Positions 54,781 through 63,306 of a stretch of DNA of 64,000 nucleotides are shown here, in pieces. Position numbers and translations under genes: made by a program. Each line of letters opens with the position of its first letter. Position 1 is the first letter of the stretch. Origin of the DNA: Prevotella denticola (GTDB lineage: Bacteria; Bacteroidota; Bacteroidia; Bacteroidales; Bacteroidaceae); assembly GCF_900454835.1 (NCBI RefSeq), contig NZ_UGTM01000001.1, positions 1,884,358 to 1,948,357 on the forward strand, read 5' to 3'. The notes beneath the pieces were generated by a model that had not been told where the DNA came from, did no database searches, and saw only the letters and a program-made list of their open reading frames with translations.

Positions 54781-55944
54781 CTACTTGTTCAGCAGGCTCA
54801 TGAACTTTTGTCCTGTCACCTCAAAGGTGAACTGTCTGCTGTGTTCGGCTCTCCCTTCGGCAATGCGTTCCTGCAAGGGTCTGTCGGTGAGTGCTTCGTG
54901 CATAGCCTTGGCCAGTGCTCCGGCATCGCACATGGGTACCAGGATGCCTGCCTTGCCGTGGTTGAGGATTTCCTTCGGCCCGGTCGGGCAGTCGGAAGCC
55001 ACGATCATCTTGTCCAGAAGCAGTGCCTCAAGCATTGTCGTGGGCAGCCCTTCGAAGTGGGAACTCTGTACGAACAGGCTGCAACGCTTCGTCCAAGGTA
55101 GCGGATTGGACATGAAACCCAGGAAAACAACGTGTTCTTCCACTCCGTTTTCACGTGCTGTCTGCTGCAGCTGTCCTAACGAATCGCCTTTGCCGATGAC
55201 ATACAGCTCCTCCGTATGCCCGTATTCCCTGCGCAGCAGGGCATAGGCTTTGATCAGCGTCGTTACGTCTTTCTGCGTCTCCTCCAGTCGCCCGATGCTC
55301 AGGATGAACGGCTTTTCAATGCGTCTGTCCGTCACGGGCTGGCTGGCAGCAGCTGTCAGAGCCTCTGTGTTGATGCTGTTGTAGATCAGGCACAGACGGT
55401 CCTTCTCGTTGGGGAAGTATTCCTGTGCCTCGTCGAACATGGCCTGGGAGATGGTCACAAGATGGTCATAGTCTCCCGACCGCTTCTGTAACCGGCGGAC
55501 AGCACGTGGAAACAAGGCTTCATTGGCCCGCAGAGAACAATGATAGAACACGATTTTCCGGCACTTCAACGGCTTCATGAAAGAGCCAAAATAATTGACG
55601 AAATCGATGACGGCATCATTCTCATGCGACAGTTTCAGCAAGGCGTGCTGGATGATGTAAAGCCGGATCGGATTCAGAAACAGCTCGTCCATCAGTTTAT
55701 AAGGTTGTTTCAGCCTGTGCATCCAACGCCGCATCAACAGCCGGTTCTTGATGAGATGCACGACTTTGACATCCTTCGGTATGCGGGAATGGAACACCTC
55801 CAGGTCGCCCATATCATAACATATCACCAGCGTAATGTTATATTTTCCCGTATTCGAAAGGTTACGTAGATATTCGATGAGAACGGTCTCTGTTCCTCCG
55901 TCCAGGAAGAATCCGAACAGGAATGCAATGTTTCTCTTTTCCAA
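54781..55944 (-). CDS. Family 4 glycosyltransferase
   Basis: GT-B retaining glycosyltransferase, probably for LPS or capsule. The N-terminal domain has FGFFLDGGTETVLIEYL. The C-terminal donor domain shows FILSIGRLEETQKDV, LYVIGKG and HFEGLPTTMLEALL (E-x7-E). SDCPTGPKEIL is specific to a subgroup also seen in the gene at 56992, so the two are paralogues. It has 387 residues. It is divergent from the GT2 gene at 56183. Confidence 0.92.
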   Translation of the reverse strand: MEKRNIAFLFGFFLDGGTETVLIEYLRNLSNTGKYNITLVICYDMGDLEVFHSRIPKDVKVVHLIKNRLLMRRWMHRLKQPYKLMDELFLNPIRLYIIQHALLKLSHENDAVIDFVNYFGSFMKPLKCRKIVFYHCSLRANEALFPRAVRRLQKRSGDYDHLVTISQAMFDEAQEYFPNEKDRLCLIYNSINTEALTAAASQPVTDRRIEKPFILSIGRLEETQKDVTTLIKAYALLRREYGHTEELYVIGKGDSLGQLQQTARENGVEEHVVFLGFMSNPLPWTKRCSLFVQSSHFEGLPTTMLEALLLDKMIVASDCPTGPKEILNHGKAGILVPMCDAGALAKAMHEALTDRPLQERIAEGRAEHSRQFTFEVTGQKFMSLLNK

Positions 55945-56044
55945 AGCGTATAATTTTATTGGTTAGGTCATGCCGCGGCTGCCTGTCCTCCACCTTGTCC
56001 TTATCTGCTGTGGAAAATGCAGGCATACAGCGCAGACGGTTTTA

Positions 56045-56052
56045 CAAATTTA
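56045..56052 (-). promoter_or_regulatory. -7 box (TAAATTTG, minus strand) of the GT4 gene
   Basis: Predicts a leader of about 95 bases. It shares the divergent control region with the GT2 promoter at 56170. Confidence 0.5.
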
Positions 56053-56169
56053 GATAAAAATCCCGAATTATAAGCCAGTTGGAATAAAAAAAGATAGCAA
56101 TAATATCCTGAAAAAGATGTTCCATGCGTTTTTTATACGGCTATTCTGTGGAGATAATGAATATTTTAT

Positions 56170-56177
56170 TATATTTG
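56170..56177 (+). promoter_or_regulatory. -7 box (TATATTTG) of the GT2 gene, almost touching its start codon
   Basis: The box ends 5 bases before the ATG at 56183, so the transcript would start at or next to the start codon (leaderless). Confidence 0.5.
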
Positions 56178-56182
56178 CAGCT

Positions 56183-56989
56183 ATGAACGATGCACAACGT
56201 ATTTCGGTCATCATCAACACCTACAATGCCGAACGGCATCTGGAGGCAGTCATCGAGGCGATAAAAGACTTCGATGAGATTGTCGTCTGCGACATGGAGA
56301 GTACAGACCGGACGCTCGACATAGCACGCTCCTACGGCTGTAAGGTCGTCACCTTTCCGAAAGGCGACCTGCGCATCGTGGAGCCGGCACGCCAGTTCGC
56401 CATTGACAAGGCCGGTTCGCCTTGGGTGCTGGTGGTCGATGCAGATGAAATCGTCACGCCGGCATTGCGCAAGTATCTCTATGCTGCCATCCGGAAGGCC
56501 GACTGTCCCGATGCGATTGCCATCCCGCGGAAGAACTACTTCATGGGCAGGATGATGCACAGCAGCTATCCCGACTACATTGTCCGCTTCCTCCGGCGCA
56601 GCAAGTGCAGCTGGCCTCCGGTCATCCATGCCTCCCCCAAGGTGGACGGAAACATATGGAAGATTCCGGCATCACGCACGGATCTGGCTTTTGAGCACCT
56701 TGCCAACGACAGCGTTGCCGACATCATCCGCAAGAACAACACCTATTCCGATTACGAAGTGCCGCGCCGAAGGCAGAAGAAGTATGGCTGCATGGCACTC
56801 GTCTATCGTCCTGTTTTCCGCTTTTTCAAGTCTTATTTCCTCAAACGGGGCTGCCTGGACGGTGTGCCGGGACTGATTCATGCCGTGCTGGATGCCGGCT
56901 ATCAGTTTTATATTGTGGCAAAATTAAGAGAGGAAAGGCAGTGCGATCCTATGTCTGTAAACACCCGGACACCAGCCCCCGACATCTGA
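56183..56989 (+). CDS. Family 2 glycosyltransferase (WaaE/KdtX-like)
   Basis: Inverting GT-A enzyme likely adding a sugar to the LPS core or capsule. The start at 56183 (MNDAQRISVIINTYNAERHL) follows a promoter box; the upstream frame begins before it. VVCDMESTDRTLDIA, VDADEIVTP (DxD) and FLRRSKCSWPPVIHASP are the landmarks, as in WaaE-type beta-glucosyltransferases. RRRQKKYGCMALVYRPVFRFF gives an amphipathic C-terminus for membrane contact. It has 268 residues. The GT4 gene starts 2 bases after its stop. Confidence 0.9.
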   Translation: MNDAQRISVIINTYNAERHLEAVIEAIKDFDEIVVCDMESTDRTLDIARSYGCKVVTFPKGDLRIVEPARQFAIDKAGSPWVLVVDADEIVTPALRKYLYAAIRKADCPDAIAIPRKNYFMGRMMHSSYPDYIVRFLRRSKCSWPPVIHASPKVDGNIWKIPASRTDLAFEHLANDSVADIIRKNNTYSDYEVPRRRQKKYGCMALVYRPVFRFFKSYFLKRGCLDGVPGLIHAVLDAGYQFYIVAKLREERQCDPMSVNTRTPAPDI

Positions 56990-56991
56990 TC

Positions 56992-58248
56992 ATGGTAACC
57001 ATCAATCCCCAACCGTCAACCCCCGATACCCCTCTCCGCATCGTCTTCCTCATGTCGCGTTTTCTCGACGGGGGTATCGACACGGTACTGATAGAATATC
57101 TCAAGCATCTCTCGAAGAACAGGGATATGGAGATCACCCTGGCCATCGCAACGGCCATGGGCAGCCTTGAAGTGTTCAGGCGTGAAGTCCCGGAGAATGT
57201 GAAGCTGGTCTATTTCTCGCAGTCGCGCCGCCTGACGCATATTCCGAGAGGCAGGGCGCTCAAAATGACATCAAGACTCTCCAAAGTCTATGACGAGCTC
57301 GTCATCAACCCCATCAGGCGGCGTCGGGTACAGAAGGGCATCGCCCGGCTTGCGAAGACCACCGACCTCTTCATAGACTTCGACTGCTGCGCTTATTCTT
57401 TCCTGCGCTCTGTCCGCACGAAGAAGATCGCCTACTTCCACTTCAGCTTCGTACAGGCGATGCGGCAGAACGGACGCCGCATGAAACGGATCGGCAGGGA
57501 ACTGGAACATTATGACCGGGTCGTTACCATTTCGAAAGCCATGCGGGAGGAGGGATACCGCCTGTTCCCCTCCCTGAAGGACAAGATGACCGTCATCTAC
57601 AACGCCAAGAACCCGGAAATCATACGCCGGAAAGCAGCTGTCACGACCGGTGACGACCGCATTGACCGCCCTTATCTCCTGGCAGTGGAACGGCTGGAGG
57701 AGTCGCAGAAAGACCTCACGACACTCCTTGAAGCATACGCCTTGTTGCGCAAAACATTTCATCGGGAGGAATGGCTGTACATCATCGGAAAGGGAAGTTC
57801 TGAAGAGGAGCTGAAGCAGAAGGCCCGGGCATTGGGCATAGCCGACCGCACCGTCTTCCTGGGTTTCTGCGCCAATCCTTATCCGTGGATGCTCCGCAGC
57901 AGGCTGCTGGTACACAGTGCGAAGTTCGAGGGGCTGCCGACGGTGCTCATCGAAGGCCTCCTGCTCGACAAGCTCATGGTGGCTACCGACTGCCCTACCG
58001 GTCCCCGGGAGATTCTCGACGACGGCAGGGCCGGTCTGCTTGTCCCTGTGGGCGATGCGGCGGCGTTTGCCAGTGCGACAGACCGCCTGCTAAACGACAC
58101 ACAGCTGCAGGCGGATATCCTGCAAGGCGTGCGCGACCGTGCGGCTGACTTCACCTTCCAGGCTGTCGACAGCAAGCTGAGGAAACTGATGGGCATCCGA
58201 CTCTCCACAGATGGAAACAGACGGTCTTCAACTACGTTTAACAGATAA
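56992..58248 (+). CDS. Family 4 glycosyltransferase, paralogue of 54781
   Basis: GT-B enzyme. The start 56992 (MVTINPQPSTPDTP) is chosen; a GTG at 56941 lies inside the GT2 gene. FLDGGIDTVLIEYLK, LLAVERLEESQKDL, LYIIGKGS, FEGLPTVLIEGLLLDK and ATDCPTGPREIL mirror the minus-strand GT4, showing one family duplicated and diverged. It has 418 residues, with a longer basic stretch (VINPIRRRRVQKG) and tail. Seven bases separate it from the LTA-synthase-like gene. Confidence 0.92.
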   Translation: MVTINPQPSTPDTPLRIVFLMSRFLDGGIDTVLIEYLKHLSKNRDMEITLAIATAMGSLEVFRREVPENVKLVYFSQSRRLTHIPRGRALKMTSRLSKVYDELVINPIRRRRVQKGIARLAKTTDLFIDFDCCAYSFLRSVRTKKIAYFHFSFVQAMRQNGRRMKRIGRELEHYDRVVTISKAMREEGYRLFPSLKDKMTVIYNAKNPEIIRRKAAVTTGDDRIDRPYLLAVERLEESQKDLTTLLEAYALLRKTFHREEWLYIIGKGSSEEELKQKARALGIADRTVFLGFCANPYPWMLRSRLLVHSAKFEGLPTVLIEGLLLDKLMVATDCPTGPREILDDGRAGLLVPVGDAAAFASATDRLLNDTQLQADILQGVRDRAADFTFQAVDSKLRKLMGIRLSTDGNRRSSTTFNR

Positions 58249-58254
58249 AAAACG

Positions 58255-60246
58255 ATGTTTCATAATTTAAAATACCTGTCCAGACATGCTGTCCTGCTGC
58301 TTGTCGTCCTACTTTTCATGCGCATCTGCTTTGCCGTTGCGTTCGTTCCCCTGGATGTCGTCAGCAGCCACCTGTCAGTATTCCCGCATCTGCTTTTCAA
58401 TGTCCTGCGCTTCGACGTGCAGGTCGTCTGCTACGTGCTGCTGCTCCCCACGGTGCTGACATTCGTCTTCGCCGCCCTCAGGAGACCGTGGACCGACCGC
58501 GTGCTGAGCCGTTTCCGCCGCATCTACTTCTCCATCACCAGTATGCTCATTCTGATGATAAGCGGCATAGACCTCGGCTTCTACGCCAATTTCAACAGCC
58601 ATATCAACCTCACCTTCTTCGATTTCTTCAACGAAGGACCGCTGGGTCTGCTCCAGACCATCTGGGAAGAATACCATTGTGTGTACGAGGCGATCGCCTT
58701 CCTCATCGTCCTGCTGCCGGTGCTGTGGTGCATCCGCAGAATCGAAAGAGGCAGTGTGCCATCCGTCCCGGCCGCTTCCCCAGCACCATCAGCCGGCCCG
58801 TCTGTCCGTCGCCGCATCTGTCTGTCGGCTGTTCTCCTGCTTTACATCACCTTCCTTGCCATCGGACTGCGCGGTTCCGTATGGCGTTTCCCGCTGCAGA
58901 TAGAAGATACCTTCGTGTCCGACCAGAAGACGTTGAACGACCTTGTGCCGAATGCCGTCTATATGCTCAAGAAGGCTTACAAGGAGAAGAAGGATGCTTT
59001 CCGGATGGAAAACACGGCGGACCTGCTGCAACAGTTCCGGTTCAAGAGCCTGCAGGAGGCGCTGGATGTCTACACCGGCGGCAAGGTGAAGATGGAGAGG
59101 AACGACACACTCGCCGCCTTGCAGCACGCACTCTTCGCCGAGGCGGACGACACGATGCGGCTGCCGCAGCCCAACGTGGTGATCATCTACAGCGAGAGCT
59201 GGAGCGACTATCTGTTCCATCTGCAGCGGAAGGATGCCGAGATGTACTTCCATCTGCGCCGTCACTTCCATGACGACCTGCTCTTCCGCAACTTCCAGTC
59301 GGTGCAGAACGGTACGGTAGCTTCGCTCGAGAACCTCTACGTCTCTACGCCTTATCCGCGTTTCTTCGCTTCGGCCTACCGCTTCCGGCTGCTTCCCACG
59401 TCCATCGCGCTGCCTTTCAAGGCCAGCCGTTACACCACGATGTTCATGTCGGGCATGGATGCGGCGTGGGAGAACTGCGCCGAGGCACTGCTCCACCAGC
59501 ATTTCGATGCCGTGTACGACAAGTTCCATATCCTGAAGGACTACCCGCGTGCAACGTACAACAGCATCGGTGTCTACGATGAATACCTCTTCCAGGCACT
59601 GCTGGGACAACTGGAGAAACCGTCGGCGAAACGCAGGATGATCGCCGTGATGACGACGACGAACCACCCTCCTTTCGAGTTCCCGAGGAATCAGAAGCTT
59701 CCTCCGCTGCCGGAATCCGTCTATCATGACAAGTGTTTCGCCGAGCACAACCGCAAGGTGCTGGACAAATATCTCACCGGTTTCCGATATTATAATAAGG
59801 TGTTGGGCGAGTTCCTCGACCGTTTCAAGGCTTCGGCTGCAGCGAAGAACACCATCCTCGTCATTACGGGCGACCACAACGTGCGTTCCATCCTCGACTA
59901 CGACACGGTAGACAAGCGGTACGAACACTCCGTACCGCTCTACATCTACCTGCCGCCTTACCTGCGCAGACCCGCCTACCGACAGCTCACCTGCCGCTGG
60001 GGCAGCCATGACGACATCGTGCCTACGCTGGCCCCCTTTGCGTTCCGCCATACGAGGTATTTCAAGATGGGACGGAACCTGCTGGACACATCCGCACCCG
60101 ACAGCATCTATTTCAGTGCCAACGTCGAGCAGCTGGAGGCAGCACCCGCTTACCGCCGTCAGGCAGAACGGCGTACGGATGCCCGCAATCTCCTGCGGCT
60201 TGTCTACTTCGGAAAGGTGCTGAAGCGGGCGGGGAAAGGGGACTGA
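58255..60246 (+). CDS. LTA-synthase-like membrane phosphotransferase (sulfatase superfamily)
   Basis: Third protein of this fold in the window. Five membrane segments in residues ~10-215, then a periplasmic domain with NVVIIYSESWSDYLF, the nucleophile region QNGTVASLENLY (Thr), MTTTNHPPFEFP and ITGDHNVRS (metal ligands). Length 663. It follows two glycosyltransferases in one transcript, so it probably attaches phosphoglycerol or phosphoethanolamine to the glycan they build. That substrate link is inference. Confidence 0.88.
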   Translation: MFHNLKYLSRHAVLLLVVLLFMRICFAVAFVPLDVVSSHLSVFPHLLFNVLRFDVQVVCYVLLLPTVLTFVFAALRRPWTDRVLSRFRRIYFSITSMLILMISGIDLGFYANFNSHINLTFFDFFNEGPLGLLQTIWEEYHCVYEAIAFLIVLLPVLWCIRRIERGSVPSVPAASPAPSAGPSVRRRICLSAVLLLYITFLAIGLRGSVWRFPLQIEDTFVSDQKTLNDLVPNAVYMLKKAYKEKKDAFRMENTADLLQQFRFKSLQEALDVYTGGKVKMERNDTLAALQHALFAEADDTMRLPQPNVVIIYSESWSDYLFHLQRKDAEMYFHLRRHFHDDLLFRNFQSVQNGTVASLENLYVSTPYPRFFASAYRFRLLPTSIALPFKASRYTTMFMSGMDAAWENCAEALLHQHFDAVYDKFHILKDYPRATYNSIGVYDEYLFQALLGQLEKPSAKRRMIAVMTTTNHPPFEFPRNQKLPPLPESVYHDKCFAEHNRKVLDKYLTGFRYYNKVLGEFLDRFKASAAAKNTILVITGDHNVRSILDYDTVDKRYEHSVPLYIYLPPYLRRPAYRQLTCRWGSHDDIVPTLAPFAFRHTRYFKMGRNLLDTSAPDSIYFSANVEQLEAAPAYRRQAERRTDARNLLRLVYFGKVLKRAGKGD

Positions 60247-60363
60247 CCGCTGATGCGGCACGGTGTGCGGAAAAACGATGACGCATAGAGAGTCAATTCT
60301 GACAGAGACGGATTTGTCGGACGGGGGCGGGCCTGAAAGCCTGGAGTCTGACAGTTTTTGAAG

Positions 60364-60422
60364 GAAATGAAAAGAGCCATATCAGCTCCGGTTACGGAGT
60401 TTGATATGGCTCTTTTCATTTC
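60364..60422. terminator. Strong bidirectional terminator between convergent genes
   Basis: A 21-base perfect stem (60364-60384 with 60402-60422) contains aaaagagccatatca; an inner ctccg / cggag pairs within the loop. Core sequence is the same as the terminator at 23318. Confidence 0.92.
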
Positions 60423-60465
60423 AGACAGTCTTGATTTTCACCCTTGTTCCTGTCTGGGGCCGAGT

Positions 60466-61083
60466 TTATTCCAGCAGCAGCCGGCGTGCAAACTCCCAGA
60501 TGACGATGCCTGCCGTGACGCTGACATTGAGTGAATGCTTGGTGCCGAACTGCGGTATCTCCAGACAGCCGTCGCTCATGTCCACGACAGTCTGCTTCAC
60601 TCCTTTCACCTCGTTGCCCATGACGAGGGCGTAGCGGGTTTCGGGTCTCGGGTGCAGGGGGAGGATGGAATGGGATGTATCGGCTGCAGGACAATTCTGT
60701 TCCATCTCCCTTGGTGCGGAGGTCAGGAGGCGGATGTCGAGGTCCTGCAGCTTTGTTGACCCTTCCGCCTGCTCCACGCTGTAGACGAAGACCCCCTTCC
60801 GGTGCAGCTCTTCGACGGCTTCTTCCGTACGTTCAAAATACCGCCAGGCGACGGAGTCCTCGCCGCCGAGTGCCGTCTTGTGTATCTCGGCATTGGGCGG
60901 TGTGGCGGTGATGCCGCACAGATAAATCGCCTCCACCCGGAAAGCATCTGCCGAGCGGAAGACGCTTCCCACGTTATACAACGACCGCACATCGTCCAGG
61001 ACGACGATGAGCGGCAGCTTTTCGGCCTCCCTGAATTCCTCAACGGAGAGCCTGTCCATTTCGACTGTGCGTAGTTTCCGCAT
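60466..61083 (-). CDS. SpoU/TrmH-family rRNA or tRNA 2'-O-methyltransferase
   Basis: SPOUT-fold methyltransferase with a deep trefoil knot. NVGSVFRSADAF (motif 1, catalytic Arg), MGNEVKGV (motif 2) and LEIPQFGTKHSLNVSVTAGIV (motif 3) are all intact. At 205 residues it has no separate N-terminal RNA-binding domain, like TrmH. Position specificity cannot be read from sequence. Its start lies one base after the sufE stop, so the two are coupled. Confidence 0.92.
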   Translation of the reverse strand: MRKLRTVEMDRLSVEEFREAEKLPLIVVLDDVRSLYNVGSVFRSADAFRVEAIYLCGITATPPNAEIHKTALGGEDSVAWRYFERTEEAVEELHRKGVFVYSVEQAEGSTKLQDLDIRLLTSAPREMEQNCPAADTSHSILPLHPRPETRYALVMGNEVKGVKQTVVDMSDGCLEIPQFGTKHSLNVSVTAGIVIWEFARRLLLE

Positions 61084-61084
61084 A

Positions 61085-61501
61085 TTACTTGAGGCTGAAC
61101 ACCAGTGCGTACGCCTTGATCCTTTTCACCATGGAGAGCAGACCGTTGCTGCGGGTAGGTGACAGATGCTGGCGAAGTCCGATCCTGTCAATGAAATACA
61201 GGTCGGCATCCAGAATCTCCTGCGGCGTGTGCCGGCTCAGGACACGGATCAGCAGGGCGATGATGCCTTTGGTGATGAGTGCGTCAGAGTCGGCCGTGAA
61301 GACAAGTTTCCCGTCCACGTTGTCACATTGCAGCCACACACGGCTCTGGCAGCCGTCGATGAGGTTCTGCTCGTTCTTGTACTTTTCATCCAGCGGTTCC
61401 AGCTCATTTCCTAAGTCGATGAGCATCTGGTATTTGTCCATCCAGTCGGTGAAGTCCTCGAATTCCTCGATGACCGCATCCTGTACTTCGTTTATTGTCA
61501 T
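61085..61501 (-). CDS. sufE: SufE-family sulfur acceptor
   Basis: Takes persulfide from the cysteine desulfurase SufS for Fe-S cluster building. The active loop IDGCQSRVW has Cys51, the same number as in E. coli. It has 138 residues. It lies between the U32 gene (152 bases upstream) and the TrmH gene (1 base downstream). The SUF core genes are not in the window. Confidence 0.95.
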   Translation of the reverse strand: MTINEVQDAVIEEFEDFTDWMDKYQMLIDLGNELEPLDEKYKNEQNLIDGCQSRVWLQCDNVDGKLVFTADSDALITKGIIALLIRVLSRHTPQEILDADLYFIDRIGLRQHLSPTRSNGLLSMVKRIKAYALVFSLK

Positions 61502-61511
61502 TGTTCTTACG

Positions 61512-61653
61512 TTTATTTTGAGGGAGTTGAAGGAGTCAAAAGGGAGTCAGAGGGAGTCAGGCTGAGTGTACTGTCTGGAGCATGGGGGCATCACGGTTCT
61601 GGCCTTGACTCCTCCTGACCCCTCCTGCCTCCTTCCGGCTTCTTTAACTCCTC
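61512..61653. repeat. 10-bp repeat spacer with opposed arms before sufE
   Basis: Decamers of the type agggagtcag (61520-61560) face their complements actcctcctg and tttaactcct (61605-61655) across the spacer between the U32 gene and sufE, so the transcript can fold into a long imperfect hairpin. Confidence 0.75.
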
Positions 61654-62898
61654 CTAACTCTTCACCAATTTAAACAGTTTGTCATTGGGTCGCACCTTCC
61701 CGGGTACGGGGATGGAGACGCGCCAGCCCTGCTCGGCCGCATCGACCGGTCTGAGGTCGTAACGGATTTCGTCGGCATTGAGGAACATGGCCCCCGTGGT
61801 GTTGCCCGTGATGAGGAGCTTGTCGCCCTTGGAGAAGGTGTTGGCTTCCACAGCAATCTCGGCCACGCCCAGCCGGGAGAAATACTTCATCACCTTGCCG
61901 ATGAGCACTTTCTTCTCTGTAGCCTTGTTGCCGTATTCTTTCGTCCACTCGCCCATCTTCTGTCCCTGGTAGTAGCCGTCCCAGAAGCCGCGGTTGAAGA
62001 CGGTGGAGAGCCGCTTGTCCCACAGGTCTTTCTTCTCTTCGGTGAAAGTGCCGTCGAGAACGCTCTCGATGGCCTCGCGGTAGCAGGTGACGACGGTATG
62101 GACATACTCCGGGCCGCGGGCCCGTCCCTCGATCTTGAACACCCGTACGCCCGCATCCATCATCCGGTCGATGAAACGGACGGTCTTCAGGTCCTTCGGA
62201 CTCATGATGTATTTGTTGTCGATTTCCAGCTGGTTGCCTGTCTCATTGTCCGTCACGGTGTAGCTGCGGCGGCATATCTGCACGCATTCTCCCCGGTTGG
62301 CGGACCGGTTGGCATCGTGCAGGCTCATGTAGCACTTGCCCGATATGGCCATGCAGAACGCACCGTGGCAGAACATCTCGATGCGGACAGGCTGCCCTTT
62401 CGGCCCGCAGATGTTCTGTTCCAGAATCTGTCTGTGTATCTCTTTCACCTGGTCCATGTTCAGTTCGCGCGCCAGTACGGCGACATCTGCAAACTGGGAG
62501 TAGAACTTCAGTGCGTCAATGTTCGAGATGTTCAGCTGCGTAGAGAGATGGACTTCTACGCCCGCCTGCCGGCAATACATCATCACGGCCACGTCGCTGG
62601 CGATGACGGCAGTGATGCCGGCGGCTCTGGCAGCGTCGACGATTTCGTGCATCGTCTCCATGTCTTCGCCGTAGATGACCGTGTTCACCGTCAGATAGGT
62701 CTTGATGCCCTGTGCCTTGCACGTCCCGGCAATCTCCTTGAGGTCGTCGATGGTGAAGTGGTTGGCAGAGTGTGACCGCATATTCAGTCTGCCGATACCG
62801 AAGTAGACGGAGTCGGCTCCAGCATGGATGGCGGCGGCCAGCGACTCGCGTGAGCCGACAGGTGCCATTATCTCAAATTCGTTACTGTTCTTGTCCAT
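61654..62898 (-). CDS. U32-family protein (TrhP/RlhA-type RNA hydroxylation)
   Basis: Called a collagenase-like peptidase in older annotation; family members hydroxylate RNA (ho5U34 in tRNA by TrhP, ho5C in 23S rRNA by RlhA) from prephenate-linked chemistry. Visible: PVGSRESLAAAIHAGADSVY, and Cys residues in FCHGAFCM, SGKCYM and GECVQIC that match the Fe-S set. Start 62898 (MDKNSNEFEI) is preferred to 62919 because the -7 box at 62917 would cover the latter. It has 414 residues. It heads the U32 / sufE / trmH operon. Which RNA it acts on is unknown. Confidence 0.88.
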   Translation of the reverse strand: MDKNSNEFEIMAPVGSRESLAAAIHAGADSVYFGIGRLNMRSHSANHFTIDDLKEIAGTCKAQGIKTYLTVNTVIYGEDMETMHEIVDAARAAGITAVIASDVAVMMYCRQAGVEVHLSTQLNISNIDALKFYSQFADVAVLARELNMDQVKEIHRQILEQNICGPKGQPVRIEMFCHGAFCMAISGKCYMSLHDANRSANRGECVQICRRSYTVTDNETGNQLEIDNKYIMSPKDLKTVRFIDRMMDAGVRVFKIEGRARGPEYVHTVVTCYREAIESVLDGTFTEEKKDLWDKRLSTVFNRGFWDGYYQGQKMGEWTKEYGNKATEKKVLIGKVMKYFSRLGVAEIAVEANTFSKGDKLLITGNTTGAMFLNADEIRYDLRPVDAAEQGWRVSIPVPGKVRPNDKLFKLVKS

Positions 62899-62916
62899 TG
62901 TCTTGTTGTCAGGTTG

Positions 62917-62924
62917 CAAAGTTA
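62917..62924 (-). promoter_or_regulatory. -7 box (TAACTTTG, minus strand) of the U32 operon
   Basis: Predicts transcription from about 62911, thirteen bases before the 62898 start, and rules out the ATG at 62919. Confidence 0.6.
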
Positions 62925-62967
62925 CTTAAAATATCCGACAAAGTACGTATGACTGCAGGGGAATGAT

Positions 62968-63086
62968 GTTTCCGGCCGTCCGGGACATCTGTTCCCAAGC
63001 ATCGGGAACTGTATTCCCAACCGTTCGGGACACCTGTTCCCAAGCACCGGGAACCGTATTCCCGACCGTTCGGGAATGCCGTCCCC
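62968..63086. repeat. 22-bp tandem palindromic array, GGGAA family, locus D
   Basis: Units start at 62982, 63004, 63027, 63049 and 63072 (22, 23, 22, 23). It is the longest of the four arrays, at five units. It lies between the divergent promoters of the U32 operon and the unknown gene at 63307. Confidence 0.92.
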
Positions 63087-63171
63087 TGTGTAGTTCAATG
63101 ATTTTGGTCGACTGCACCGTGCAGTCTACATTGTGCAGTCGGGATGCCGCTGATTGTTTTTATCCTTTTCT

Positions 63172-63202
63172 TTTGCCGTTATAATAAAAAGGTGTATCTT
63201 TG
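63172..63202 (+). promoter_or_regulatory. Complete promoter (TTTG, 19 bp, TATCTTTG) for the gene at 63307
   Basis: -33 TTTG at 63172-63175 and -7 TATCTTTG at 63195-63202. The leader is about 98 bases and has a GC-rich run gagggggcggggagg just before the start. Confidence 0.75.
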
Positions 63203-63306
63203 CGAAAAACAAACTTCCATACGCCCCTTGCGGCACATGGAGGCTTGTATCCCGTTAGCCACTCCTCTCTTTTTCGGAGGGGGCGGGGAGGTCTTTTCGT
63301 ACGCTT

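Noticed and set aside
58789..60261. 490-codon frame opposite the third LTA-synthase-like gene
   Set aside because: Antisense shadow with no recognisable domain.
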